A stretch of DNA of 43,895 nt from Actinomycetales bacterium UBA1416 (GCA_002304945.1 DBPQ01000051.1:1-43895); one strand, 5' to 3'; shown: positions 7,738 through 15,856, numbered from the stretch's first letter. Translations and numbers: made by a program. Notes: generated from the letters alone by a model not told the origin.

Positions 7738-7743
7738 TAGGGT
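7738..7743 (+). promoter_or_regulatory. possible -10 for ctaCDF operon
   Basis: TAGGGT lies 50 bases before the ctaC GTG. No good -35 is visible 16-18 bases upstream. The region just downstream contains two palindromes. Confidence 0.35.
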
Positions 7744-7753
7744 TTCCCTCAGG

Positions 7754-7777
7754 GGGACCATGGTCCCATGTCACATG
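7754..7777. repeat. two adjacent palindromes in the ctaC leader
   Basis: A perfect 14-bp palindrome, GGGACCATGGTCCC at 7754-7767, abuts a second inverted repeat CATGT-C-ACATG at 7767-7777. They sit between the candidate -10 and the ribosome binding site GGAAGG at 7780-7785. They could be operators or form RNA hairpins near the translation start. Confidence 0.6.
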
Positions 7778-7793
7778 TCGGAAGGTGTCACCG

Positions 7794-8642
7794 GTGCGAA
7801 ACCCCTCACCGCCCAGTCGTTCCAGGACGTGGCGGATCCTGGTCGCCGGAGCCCTCGCCGCGGGGTTGTCCGGGTGTGCGACCGACGTCTCCACGGGCTT
7901 CCTGCCCTCGGACGCGGGAGTGACGAACAAGACCGGTGAACTGATCGCCTTCTGGAACGGCTCCTGGGTCGCGGCCCTGGCGGTTGGCGTCCTCGTCTGG
8001 GGCCTCATGATCTGGGCGCTCATCGTCTACCGCAAGCGCAAGGACGACCACGAGCTGCCGGTCCAACTCCAGTACCACGTGCCACTGGAGCTCATGTACA
8101 CGGTCATCCCGATCGTCATGGTCGGTGTCCTGTTCGTGTTCTCGCAGCGGACCATCGAGTCCGTCCAGGCCGTCGAGGAGGATCCCGACCTCACCGTCGA
8201 GGTCTACGGCAAGCAGTGGAGCTGGGACTTCAACTACCTCGATCACGACGTCTACTACTCGGGCGAACGCGTGCAGCTGACAGGGGAGGAGGGTGTGGCC
8301 GACAAGTTGCCCACCCTCTACCTGCCGGTCGACCAGAACGTCCAGTTCGACATCAAGTCCCGGGACGTGCAGCACGCGTTCTGGATCCCGGCGTTCCTCT
8401 ACAAGACCGACATGATCCCCGGCCGCACGAACTCCTTCCAGGTGGTCCCCACCAAGGAGGGCGTCTACATGGGCAAGTGCGCCGAGATGTGCGGCGAGTT
8501 CCACTCCGAGATGCTGTTCCGCGTGGCTGTCGTCTCCGAGGAGGAGTTCGAGGCCCAGATGGAGGCGCTCCGGGAGGCCGGCAACGTGGGCCGGCTGGGG
8601 GATGAGCTGAACCGGTACGACAGCGAAGGAGCGAACAACTGA
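7794..8642 (+). CDS. ctaC: cytochrome c oxidase subunit II
   Basis: The 282-residue CuA subunit of the aa3 oxidase. It is a lipoprotein (lipobox LSGC, Cys28) with two membrane helices at about residues 57-79 and 97-117 and an extracytoplasmic cupredoxin domain. The CuA ligands are visible: His in DVQHAFWIPAF and the cluster GKCAEMCGEFHSEM with two Cys, His and Met. KQWSWDFNY is the aromatic electron-entry block. GTG 7794 follows GGAAGG with 8-base spacing. Its TGA overlaps the ATG of ctaD. In actinobacteria electrons reach CuA from the dihaem QcrC subunit within a supercomplex, and no separate soluble cytochrome c gene is seen here. Confidence 0.97.
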   Translation: MRNPSPPSRSRTWRILVAGALAAGLSGCATDVSTGFLPSDAGVTNKTGELIAFWNGSWVAALAVGVLVWGLMIWALIVYRKRKDDHELPVQLQYHVPLELMYTVIPIVMVGVLFVFSQRTIESVQAVEEDPDLTVEVYGKQWSWDFNYLDHDVYYSGERVQLTGEEGVADKLPTLYLPVDQNVQFDIKSRDVQHAFWIPAFLYKTDMIPGRTNSFQVVPTKEGVYMGKCAEMCGEFHSEMLFRVAVVSEEEFEAQMEALREAGNVGRLGDELNRYDSEGANN

Positions 8643-10336
8643 TGGCCGCCACCCTGCCGCAGCAGACCGAGTTCGTCCCGGGCCTGAAGCCCGATCGCCA
8701 GTCCCTCGGCCAGACCATCGTCTCGTGGCTGACCTCCACGGACCACAAGGTGATCGGGTACATGTACCTGTACACCGCGTTCTTCTTCTTCATCCTCGCG
8801 GGCATCATGGCGATGGTCATCCGCACCGAGCTCTTCTCGCCGGGAATGCTCCTTCAGTCGAAGGACCAGTACAACCAGCTGTTCACGATGCACGGCACGA
8901 TCATGCTGTTCCTGTTCGCCACACCGCTGTTCACGGCGTTCGGCAACATCATGGTTCCGCTCCAGATCGGCGCGCCCGACGTGGCGTTCCCCCGGCTCAA
9001 CATGTTCGCCTACTGGCTCTTCCTGTTCGGCGGGCTGATGGCGACTGCCGGATTCCTCACCCCCGGCGGTGCGGCGTCGATGGGATGGACCGGATACGTA
9101 CCGCTCTCCCTGGCGCCCTACACCCCCGGCGTGGGTGTGAACCTGTGGCTGGCCGGCCTCGCGATGACCGGGTTCGGCACCATCTTCGGATCGGTCAACT
9201 TCATCGCCACGATCATCACCATGCGAGCGCCGGGCATGACGATGTTCCGGATGCCGATCTTCACCTGGAACACCCTCATCACCTCGATCCTCGTGATCAT
9301 GGCCTTCCCGGTCCTCGCAGCAGCCTTCTTCGGCATCCTGTTCGACCGCGTGTTCGGGGCCGGTGTCTTCGCGGTCGAGAGCGGCGGACCGGTGCTCTAC
9401 CAGCACCTCTTCTGGTTCTTCGGCCACCCCGAGGTCTACATCCTCGCCCTGCCCTTCTTCGGCATCATCTCCGAGGTGATCCCGGTGTTCTCCCGGAAGC
9501 CGATCTTCGGGTACAAGACCCTCGTGTTCGCCACGATCGCGATCGCGGCCCTCTCGATCTCCGTCTGGGCGCACCACATGTACACCACGGGTGCGGTGAT
9601 GCTCGGGTTCTTCTCGCTGCTCACGATGGCGATCGCGGTGCCCACGGGCGTGAAGATGTTCAACTGGTTGGGCACGATGTGGCGCGGCAAGATCACCTTC
9701 GAGTCCCCGATGCTCTTCGCGCTCGGCTTCCTCTTCACCTTCCTCTTCGGCGGCCTCACCGGCGTGATCCTCGCGAGCCCGGCGATGGACTGGCACGTCC
9801 ACGACACCTACTTCGTCGTCGCCCACTTCCACTACGTGATCTTCGGGACCGTGGTGTTCGCGATGTTCGCAGGGTTCTACTTCTGGTGGCCGAAGTGGAC
9901 CGGGCGGATGCTCGACGAGCGCCTCGGCAAGGTGCACTTCTGGCTGCTCTTCGTCGGCTTCCACACCACCTTCCTGGTCCAGCACTGGTTGGGCGTCGAG
10001 GGCATGCCGCGCCGCTACGCCGATTACATGGTCGAGGACGGTTTCACGTTCCTGAACCAGGTCTCGACCGTCGGTGCCTGGCTGACCGCCATCTCCACGC
10101 TGCCGTTCCTGTGGAACTTCTACATCACCCAGCGGGGGCCGCGAACCGTGTTCGTCGACGACCCGTGGGGCTTCGGGGGTTCACTCGAGTGGGCGACGGC
10201 GTGCCCCGTCCCTCGGCACAACTTCACCTCGATCCCGCGCATCAGGTCCGAGCGGCCCGCCTTCGACCTCCACCACCCGGAGGTGGCAGCCATCGACAAC
10301 CTGAGCCTTGTCCAGCACGAGAGGATCACGCCATGA
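8642..10336 (+). CDS. ctaD: cytochrome c oxidase subunit I
   Basis: The 564-residue catalytic haem-copper subunit with twelve or so membrane helices. Key blocks are MHGTIMLF (low-spin haem ligand), FFGHPEVYILALP (CuB His and the cross-linked Tyr, start of the K channel), WAHHMYTTG (two more CuB ligands) and DTYFVVAHFHYV (haem a3 and haem a ligands). It reduces O2 to water and pumps protons. The start ATG overlaps the ctaC stop (TGATG) and its own stop overlaps ctaF (ATGA), so ctaCDF is one translationally coupled operon. Length and motifs are normal for an A-type actinobacterial oxidase. Confidence 0.98.
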   Translation: MAATLPQQTEFVPGLKPDRQSLGQTIVSWLTSTDHKVIGYMYLYTAFFFFILAGIMAMVIRTELFSPGMLLQSKDQYNQLFTMHGTIMLFLFATPLFTAFGNIMVPLQIGAPDVAFPRLNMFAYWLFLFGGLMATAGFLTPGGAASMGWTGYVPLSLAPYTPGVGVNLWLAGLAMTGFGTIFGSVNFIATIITMRAPGMTMFRMPIFTWNTLITSILVIMAFPVLAAAFFGILFDRVFGAGVFAVESGGPVLYQHLFWFFGHPEVYILALPFFGIISEVIPVFSRKPIFGYKTLVFATIAIAALSISVWAHHMYTTGAVMLGFFSLLTMAIAVPTGVKMFNWLGTMWRGKITFESPMLFALGFLFTFLFGGLTGVILASPAMDWHVHDTYFVVAHFHYVIFGTVVFAMFAGFYFWWPKWTGRMLDERLGKVHFWLLFVGFHTTFLVQHWLGVEGMPRRYADYMVEDGFTFLNQVSTVGAWLTAISTLPFLWNFYITQRGPRTVFVDDPWGFGGSLEWATACPVPRHNFTSIPRIRSERPAFDLHHPEVAAIDNLSLVQHERITP

Positions 10337-10779
10337 CCGACACCGCGGACGCACGGGTGACCAGGCGCCACGCCGCGCCTCTCCGCCCCGAGTTCCTGCT
10401 CTTCGGGTTCCTCATGGTGTTCTTCGCGATCGTGGGCACCGTGTACCTCGTCGTGGCCGCCGCAGAGCCCGTCGGCACGACCGTGTTCTACATGCTCGCG
10501 GGCCTCGCCGGGATCATCGCCGGCTACCTGTGGGTCCTGTCCCGCCGGATCGAGCTGCGGCCGGAGGACGACCCGCTGGGGGAGATCTCCGTGCGAACGG
10601 GGGAGATCGGCGTCTTCTCGCCGCACTCCTGGTGGCCGCTCGTCCTCGGCGTCGCTGCCGCGCTCCTCTTCCTCGGTGCCGCCATCAGCTGGTGGATCAG
10701 CGGCATCGGCGCCGCGATCGGACTCATCGGCCTCGTCGGCCAGGTCTTCGAGTTCTCCCGCGGGCAGCACGCCCACTGA
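10333..10779 (+). CDS. ctaF: cytochrome c oxidase subunit IV (actinobacterial type)
   Basis: A 148-residue small subunit of the aa3 oxidase found only in actinobacteria. It shows four hydrophobic helices: two in the N-terminal half (LLFGFLMVFFAIVGTVYLVV and VFYMLAGLAGIIAGYLWVL) and two in the C-terminal half after the conserved EDDPLGEISVRTGEIGVFSPHSWWPL loop. ATGA overlap with ctaD fixes the start. A strong hairpin follows its stop and separates it from the convergent sodA gene. It has no catalytic role that I know of; it stabilises the oxidase. Confidence 0.94.
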   Translation: MTDTADARVTRRHAAPLRPEFLLFGFLMVFFAIVGTVYLVVAAAEPVGTTVFYMLAGLAGIIAGYLWVLSRRIELRPEDDPLGEISVRTGEIGVFSPHSWWPLVLGVAAALLFLGAAISWWISGIGAAIGLIGLVGQVFEFSRGQHAH

Positions 10780-10798
10780 TCGGGTCTGCCAGGACGGC

Positions 10799-10860
10799 GG
10801 AGAACGCGCAAGGAGGGGGCCTCGCCGGTTCGGCGGGGCCCCCTCCCTTGTCCGTTCTCC
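10799..10860. terminator. long bidirectional terminator hairpin between ctaF and sodA
   Basis: A strong inner stem (10810-10849, GC-rich arms around loop GTTC with one G-T pair) is extended by an outer inverted repeat, GGAGAACG at 10799-10806 and CGTTCTCC at 10853-10860. It lies between two convergent stop codons and can serve both strands. There is no long T-run, as is common in high-GC actinobacteria. Confidence 0.85.
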
Positions 10861-10870
10861 CGGTGCGCGG

Positions 10871-11497
10871 TCAGGCGGGGAGGATGAGACCGGGGGCCTT
10901 GCTCGTGGCCTGAGCGAGCCGCTCCGCGACGTTCTCCCAGTTGACGATGTTCCAGAACGCCTTGACGTAGTCCGCCTTGACGTTGAGGTAGTCGAGGTAG
11001 AAGGCGTGCTCCCACATGTCGAGCTGGAGGAGCGGCAGCACCCCGACGGGCACGTTGCCCTGCTGGTCGAACAGCTGGTAGGTCACGAGCTTCCCGGAGG
11101 CCGCGTCGAAGGCGAGGACCGCCCAGCCGGAGCCCTGGATCCCGGTGGCGGCGGCGGTGAACTGCCCCTTGAATCCCTCGAAGGATCCGAAGGAGTCTGC
11201 GATCGCCGCGGCGACCTCACCCTCGGGAGCCCCGCCCCCGTTGGGGGAGAGGTTCTGCCAGAAGATCGAGTGGTTGACGTGGCCACCGAGGTTGAAGGCG
11301 AGGTTCTTCTCATACAGGTTGATCGCCGCGAAGTCGCCGGACTCCCGAGCGGCAGCGAGCTTGTCGAGTGCCGTGTTGGCACCGTCGACGTAGGCCTGGT
11401 GGTGCTTGTCGTGGTGGAGCTGCATGATCTTCGCACTGATGTGCGGCTCGAGCGCCGCGTAGTCGTAGGGCAGCTCGGGCAGGGTGTAGACAGCCAT
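10871..11497 (-). CDS. sodA: superoxide dismutase, Mn/Fe family
   Basis: A 208-residue cytoplasmic superoxide dismutase converting superoxide to O2 and H2O2. It starts MAVYTLPELPYDYAALEP and has the iron/manganese SOD blocks QLHHDKHHQAY (first His ligand, His28), FNLGGHVNHSIFW (second His region), QGSGWAVL and DMWEHAFYLDY (Asp and His ligands). Metal preference cannot be settled from sequence with certainty; actinobacterial relatives are usually Mn or cambialistic. There is no signal peptide. ATG 11497 follows AGAGGAG at good spacing. It lies between ctaF and qcrB, in the centre of the respiratory cluster, with its own promoter inside an inverted repeat. Confidence 0.96.
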   Translation of the reverse strand: MAVYTLPELPYDYAALEPHISAKIMQLHHDKHHQAYVDGANTALDKLAAARESGDFAAINLYEKNLAFNLGGHVNHSIFWQNLSPNGGGAPEGEVAAAIADSFGSFEGFKGQFTAAATGIQGSGWAVLAFDAASGKLVTYQLFDQQGNVPVGVLPLLQLDMWEHAFYLDYLNVKADYVKAFWNIVNWENVAERLAQATSKAPGLILPA

Positions 11498-11537
11498 GTG
11501 TTCTCCTCTTTCTCCAGTGGTGCCGGAATGGCCTGGC

Positions 11538-11576
11538 GATGCCTCCACCCTACTGTCCGGGTCCGCGCGAGGCATC
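11538..11576. repeat. inverted repeat flanking the sodA promoter
   Basis: GATGCCTC at 11538-11545 and GAGGCATC at 11569-11576 are perfect inverse copies with centres 31 bp apart, about three helical turns. The sodA -10 lies between them. It could be an operator for a dimeric regulator, or a hairpin ending the qcrB transcript, whose stop is 11 bases before the first arm in that direction. Confidence 0.55.
11547..11552 (-). promoter_or_regulatory. -10 hexamer for sodA
   Basis: TAGGGT on the minus strand, 49 bases upstream of the sodA ATG. It lies between the two arms of an 8-bp inverted repeat. Confidence 0.45.
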
Positions 11577-11586
11577 CCGGGGGCCG

Positions 11587-13263
11587 TCAGCGGGTGGCCG
11601 CACCGATCTCCTCGTGCCGCGCCGCCGGGGCGACGCCGGCGTGCTCGGCGTGCGCAGCGGCCAGCTCGGCGGGCGTGACCGGTTCGACCCGGTCCTCGAA
11701 GAAGAAGCGGGACAGGATCTGGCGCCGCCGTTCCTTCCGATAGCCGGGCCGGGGGATCCCGTTGGCGTCCTCGGCGGGTCCGATCTCGAGGGGCCGGTAG
11801 TCGTTGTAGGAGACCAGCGTCCAGCGCTCGTGCGGGGTGAGGGGGCGGTGCACCTCCTTGAACTCGCCGTTCTCCAGCTGGACGACCCGGCCGGTCTCGT
11901 GGCCGTGCAACACGAGTTCGCGGTCCCGGCGCTGTAGCGCGAGGGCGATCCGCTTCGTGACGAAGAAGGCGACGAACGGGAGGACGAGGAAGCCGACCTG
12001 GAAGGCCCGGAGCACCTGGAACACGTCGAGGTGGAAGTGGTCCGCGATGAGGTCGAGACCACCGGCCGCCGCGAGGAGGATGAGGGCGGTCAGCAGGGCG
12101 ACCCCCACCGCGGTGCGCACGGGGGCGTTGCGGGGGCGGTCGAGCAGGTGGTGCTCGCGGCGGTCACCCGTGGCAGCGGCCTCGATGAAGGGCCATGCCG
12201 CGAGGATGCCGAGCAGCACCCCGGGAACGACCATCGCCGGTATGAGGATGTTGAGGGACAGGGTGAAGCCGAGGATCACCACCTCCGCCTGTCCGGGCAT
12301 GAGACGGAGCGCTCCGTCGAGGAAGAGCATGTACCAGTCGGGCTGGGACCCGGCGGACACGGGGGAGGGGTCGTACGGGCCGTAGTTCCACACCGGGTTG
12401 ATGGAGAGGAGTCCGCCCATCAGGGCGAGCACCCCGAACACGACGAAGAAGAACCCGCCCGCCTTGGCGACGTAGACCGGGAAGAGCGGGAAGCCCACGA
12501 CGTTGCGTTCCGTCCGGCCCGGTCCGGGGTACTGCGTGTGCTTGTGGACGACCACGAGCATGAGGTGCGCGGAGACGAGCGCGATGATGAGCCCCGGGAT
12601 CAGGAGGATGTGGAGCGCGAAGAAGCGCGGGATGATCACGGTTCCGGGGAACTCGCCCCCGAAGATGGCGAGCGAGGTCCAGGTGCCGATGATCGGCACG
12701 GACCGGACGATGCCGTCGGTGATGCGCAGTCCGTTGCCGGAGAGCACGTCGTCCGGCAGCGAGTAGCCGGTCAGGCCGGCGACCAGGCCGAGGGTCATCA
12801 GGAGGAAGCCGATCACCCAGTTGATCTCGCGGGGCTTGCGGAACGCGCCGGTGAAGAACACGCGGAACATGTGGACCACGATCGCGGCCATGAAGAGCAG
12901 GGCCGCCCAGTGGTGGATCTGCCGCATCAGCAGCCCGCCGGTGACGTGGAAGGAGATGTGGAGCGTGGAGGCGAAGGCCTGCGACATCTCGACGCCCTGC
13001 ATCGTCACCGGGAGCGCGTCATCGGGATAGTGGACCTCGACCATCGAGGGGTCGAAATAGAGGGCGAGGAACACGCCGGTGAGGACGAGCACGATGAAGC
13101 TGTACAGCGCGATCTCACCGAGCAGGAACGACCAGTGGTCGGGGAAGATCTTGCGGGCGAACTCCTTGACGACCTTGGCGACTCCGGTGCGCTGATCGAG
13201 GAAGTCGGCGGCGGCCGCGGCCCTCGGACCACCCGGTGTCTGTGCGTTCGGCTGTGCGGTCAC
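11587..13263 (-). CDS. qcrB: cytochrome bc1 complex cytochrome b subunit
   Basis: The 558-residue di-haem b subunit of the menaquinol:cytochrome c reductase. Haem-ligand histidines lie in STLHISFHVTGG / MRQIHHWAALLFMAAIVVHMFR and in FFALHILLIPGL / SAHLMLVVVHKH. The quinol-site motif appears as PDWY in SAGSQPDWYMLFLDG, the actinobacterial variant of PEWY. As usual in this phylum a long hydrophilic C-terminal tail of about 150 residues follows the last helices. The GTG start overlaps the qcrA stop (GTGA). It is the last gene of ctaE-qcrC-qcrA-qcrB, 89 bases from sodA. Confidence 0.97.
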   Translation of the reverse strand: MTAQPNAQTPGGPRAAAAADFLDQRTGVAKVVKEFARKIFPDHWSFLLGEIALYSFIVLVLTGVFLALYFDPSMVEVHYPDDALPVTMQGVEMSQAFASTLHISFHVTGGLLMRQIHHWAALLFMAAIVVHMFRVFFTGAFRKPREINWVIGFLLMTLGLVAGLTGYSLPDDVLSGNGLRITDGIVRSVPIIGTWTSLAIFGGEFPGTVIIPRFFALHILLIPGLIIALVSAHLMLVVVHKHTQYPGPGRTERNVVGFPLFPVYVAKAGGFFFVVFGVLALMGGLLSINPVWNYGPYDPSPVSAGSQPDWYMLFLDGALRLMPGQAEVVILGFTLSLNILIPAMVVPGVLLGILAAWPFIEAAATGDRREHHLLDRPRNAPVRTAVGVALLTALILLAAAGGLDLIADHFHLDVFQVLRAFQVGFLVLPFVAFFVTKRIALALQRRDRELVLHGHETGRVVQLENGEFKEVHRPLTPHERWTLVSYNDYRPLEIGPAEDANGIPRPGYRKERRRQILSRFFFEDRVEPVTPAELAAAHAEHAGVAPAARHEEIGAATR

Positions 13264-14294
13264 TTCAGGCGCTCCCAGTAGCTAGGTCCGACGGGCTCGT
13301 GGAAGTCGGAGGTGGCGATCAGGTACCCCTCCTCGTCGACGGAGATGGGCAGCTGCGGAAGGGCCCGCTTGGCAGGTCCGAAGATCACCCGTGCCTCATC
13401 CGTGAGGTCGAAGGTCGACTGGTGGCAGGGGCAGAGCAGGTGCTTGGTGTTCTGCTCGTACAGGGCCACCGGGCATCCGACATGGGTGCACACCTTCGAG
13501 TAGGCCACGATGCCGTGATAGGACCAGTCCTCGCGACCCTCCGAGACCCTCATCTCGTCGGGGTGCATCCGAACCAGGAGCACCACGGACTTGGCCTTCT
13601 CGTTGAGGAAGTGGTCCTCGCCGGGCATCTCTCCCAGGTCGTGCGGGATGACGTGGAACGCGGAGCCGATCGTCACGTCCGAGGCGCGGATGGGCTCGTT
13701 GGTCGGGTCGATCGCGAGGCGGCGGCCCGTCGCTCCGGCCGGGCGGTTGCGCCACGCCGTGTAGCCGAACCGGGTGATGTCCCAGTCGGGGGTCAGGTTC
13801 CCCACGAGGGGGAGGATGAAGGGCAGCGGGGCGAGTGCGACAGCCCCTGCGAGCGCGCCCTTCAACAGCGGGCGGCGTGCGACGTTGGCGTCCGCGATGC
13901 CCGCCTGGAGCTTCTCGACGGCGCCGGCCCGCCCGGTGGCGTCGGAGGCGATCTCGTGCCGGAGTTCCACCTGTTCCGTGTCGTTCATCAACGCCTTGGC
14001 CCAGTGGATGGCGGCCAGTCCGATCCCCAGCATCCCGAGACCCAGCCCCAGCCCCAGGGCCGTGTTGCCGAGGCGGAGCTGCCAGAGCGAGACCCCTGCG
14101 GGGAAGAGGAAGTAGCCCGCGACCCCGCCGATCGCCGCGAGGATGGACACGAGCAGGAGCCCGACCACCTGCCGCTCCGCCCGCGTCGCGGCGGCGGGAT
14201 CGGTGTCCGACATGCGGTGGCGGTGTGGCGGCAGACCGGGGTTCTCGAACCGCTCGGGGACGCCCTCGGACACCGACAGTTCCTTGTCACTCAT
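13260..14294 (-). CDS. qcrA: cytochrome bc1 complex Rieske iron-sulfur subunit
   Basis: 344 residues. The N-terminal half carries three membrane helices (about residues 43-64, 75-98 and 146-166), the actinobacterial arrangement rather than the single helix of other Rieske proteins. The C-terminal Rieske domain binds a 2Fe-2S cluster through CTHVGC and CPCHQS, giving the two Cys and two His ligands plus the structural disulfide cysteines. It takes the first electron from menaquinol and passes it to QcrC. The start overlaps the qcrC stop (ATGA), and its own stop overlaps the qcrB start, so the three qcr genes are translationally coupled. Confidence 0.97.
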   Translation of the reverse strand: MSDKELSVSEGVPERFENPGLPPHRHRMSDTDPAAATRAERQVVGLLLVSILAAIGGVAGYFLFPAGVSLWQLRLGNTALGLGLGLGMLGIGLAAIHWAKALMNDTEQVELRHEIASDATGRAGAVEKLQAGIADANVARRPLLKGALAGAVALAPLPFILPLVGNLTPDWDITRFGYTAWRNRPAGATGRRLAIDPTNEPIRASDVTIGSAFHVIPHDLGEMPGEDHFLNEKAKSVVLLVRMHPDEMRVSEGREDWSYHGIVAYSKVCTHVGCPVALYEQNTKHLLCPCHQSTFDLTDEARVIFGPAKRALPQLPISVDEEGYLIATSDFHEPVGPSYWERLK

Positions 14295-15067
14295 GACGAC
14301 TTCGCTCCCACCCACACGGCGATTCCGATGAGGCTCCCGATTCCGATGACCCACGCCCAGATGCCCTCGCTGACGGGCCCGAGGGAGCCGAGCGACAGGC
14401 CACCCGGGGTCACCTCGCGCTGCTCCATGAGGTACGCGATGATGTCGCGCTTCCCCTCCGGCGTGACGGACGAGTCGTTGAACACGGGCATCGCCTGGGG
14501 CCCGGTGAGCATCGCCTCGTAGATCTGGGTCGGCGTGGAGTCGTAGAGCGCAGGTGCGTACTTGCCCTCGGTGAGGGCACCACCCGAGCCGACGGCGTTG
14601 TGGCACATGGCGCAGTTCGTGCGGAACAGCTGCATGCCGTTCGCCGGATCGCCGAGCGCCGGGTCGACGGCCTCGGCGTCCGGGATCGCGGGACCGGGTC
14701 CGAGGGTCGCCACCCAGGCGGCCATCTTTCCGATCTCCTCCTCGTCGAACTGGGCCGGCTTCACCGGCGCCTGCGCCGAGTTGCTGGCCATGGGCATCCG
14801 GCCGGTGCTGACCTGGAAGTGGACGGAGGCCGCACCCACGCCCACGAGGGAGGGGCCGACGTCGGTGCCCTGGCCCTGCGTGCCGTGGCAGGTGGCGCAG
14901 TTCGCCTGGAAGAGGCGCTGGCCGTCCTCGATGTCGGAGGCGGACGCGGTGTCTGCCTCCGCGGCGGGGCCCATCAGGGCGTACAGGCCGCCGGTGAGGA
15001 TGAGCGCGAGCAGCACGAGGACCGCCGGTGCGTACCGGTGACGTCTCGGCGATGCGTGGGCGTTCAT
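14291..15067 (-). CDS. qcrC: cytochrome bc1 complex dihaem cytochrome c subunit
   Basis: 258 residues with an N-terminal signal anchor (approximately residues 13-33), two covalent haem c sites, NCATCHGTQGQG and NCAMCHNAVG, each a complete CXXCH, and a C-terminal membrane helix near IWAWVIGIGSLIGIAVWVG. Methionines after each haem (RMPMASN and QAMPVF) are the probable sixth ligands. The two-haem design lets electrons pass straight to CtaC in the supercomplex without a free cytochrome c. It starts 16 bases after the ctaE stop, with AAAGGA ahead of the ATG. Confidence 0.96.
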   Translation of the reverse strand: MNAHASPRRHRYAPAVLVLLALILTGGLYALMGPAAEADTASASDIEDGQRLFQANCATCHGTQGQGTDVGPSLVGVGAASVHFQVSTGRMPMASNSAQAPVKPAQFDEEEIGKMAAWVATLGPGPAIPDAEAVDPALGDPANGMQLFRTNCAMCHNAVGSGGALTEGKYAPALYDSTPTQIYEAMLTGPQAMPVFNDSSVTPEGKRDIIAYLMEQREVTPGGLSLGSLGPVSEGIWAWVIGIGSLIGIAVWVGAKSS

Positions 15068-15083
15068 GGACGTGTCCTTTGCG

Positions 15084-15710
15084 TCAGCGGATGAAGTAGA
15101 TGGTGGTGAAGAGCGCGACCCACACGACGTCGACGAAGTGCCAGTAGTACGAGGTGACGATGGCGCTGGTCGCCTCGTGGTGCCCGAAACGCTTGGCGGC
15201 GAAGGCGCGGCCCAACACGAACAGGAACGCGATGAGTCCGCCCACCACGTGGAGCCCGTGGAACCCGGTGGTGATGAAGAAGACCGATCCGTAGGAGGAC
15301 GAGACATCCATTCCGAGGCTGTACAGCTCCGCGTACTCGTAGACCTGCCCGGCGATGAACACCGCTCCCATCACGTAGGTGAGGGTGAACCACTCGATCA
15401 CGCCCCACTGTCCCACCTGGAACAGGGACCCGGTGCGCCGGGGCCGGTAGCGCTCGGCCGCCCACACGCCCATCTGGCAGGTCACGGAGGACAGCACGAG
15501 GACCGTGGTGTTGGCGAGGGCGAACGGCACGTTGAGGAGCTCCGTGTTCCCGGGCCACTGGTCGGCGTTCACCGACCGGTGCGTGAAGTACATCGCGAAC
15601 AGGCCGGCGAAGAACATCAGTTCGCTCGCGAGCCAGACGATCGTGCCCACGGACACCGGGTTCGGCCTGTCCACGTGGATGCGGGGGGCTACAGCTGCAG
15701 GAGACGACAC
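15084..15710 (-). CDS. ctaE: cytochrome c oxidase subunit III
   Basis: A 208-residue membrane subunit of the aa3 oxidase with five helices, as in bacterial five-helix subunits III (about residues 22-42, 63-83, 102-124, 145-166 and 187-206). Family blocks include VWLASELMFFAGLFAMYF, FFITTGFHGLHVVGG and SYYWHFVDVVWVALF. It is the first gene of the ctaE-qcrCAB operon, the usual actinobacterial order. GTG 15710 is supported by a CATAAT -10 ending 6 bases upstream, so the mRNA of the whole operon is probably leaderless at its 5' end. It diverges from the receiver-like gene and trpD. Confidence 0.96.
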   Translation of the reverse strand: MSSPAAVAPRIHVDRPNPVSVGTIVWLASELMFFAGLFAMYFTHRSVNADQWPGNTELLNVPFALANTTVLVLSSVTCQMGVWAAERYRPRRTGSLFQVGQWGVIEWFTLTYVMGAVFIAGQVYEYAELYSLGMDVSSSYGSVFFITTGFHGLHVVGGLIAFLFVLGRAFAAKRFGHHEATSAIVTSYYWHFVDVVWVALFTTIYFIR

Positions 15711-15716
15711 GCAGCC

Positions 15717-15722
15717 ATTATG
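15717..15722 (-). promoter_or_regulatory. -10 hexamer, leaderless promoter for ctaE-qcrCAB
   Basis: CATAAT on the minus strand ends 6 bases before the GTG of ctaE. It differs from TATAAT by one base. The gap to the divergent gene (15711-15875, 165 bases) is the longest non-coding stretch in the window and also holds the promoter and inverted repeat of the receiver-like gene. Confidence 0.6.
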
Positions 15723-15821
15723 CCTGCCCGCACCGCATTTCTCCCGCGCTAATGGGCCGAAAGTCCCACGATCTGGAAAAATGGCTCAGACGTGACGCCC
15801 TGCCGAGCCGCTCGCGCCCAC

Positions 15822-15856
15822 CGGGTAGCATGGTTCCGGAGCATCGGAGCTACCCG
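15822..15856. repeat. 8-bp inverted repeat overlapping the promoter of the receiver-like gene
   Basis: CGGGTAGC at 15822-15829 and GCTACCCG at 15849-15856 are perfect inverse copies separated by 19 bases. The left arm overlaps the candidate -10, TAGCAT at 15826-15831, and the right arm falls in the early transcript. An operator is the simplest reading. Confidence 0.5.
15826..15831 (+). promoter_or_regulatory. -10 hexamer for the receiver-like gene and trpD
   Basis: TAGCAT fits TANNNT. The expected start near 15838 leaves a leader of about 38 bases before the ATG at 15876, which has the ribosome binding site GGGAGGGA at 15863-15870. Confidence 0.45.

Noticed and set aside
8465..9985. A 506-codon minus-strand frame opposite ctaD, rich in Glu and His
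   Set aside because: Acidic, His-rich low-complexity translation is typical of the reverse strand of a membrane-protein gene. No start signal or homology block is visible.
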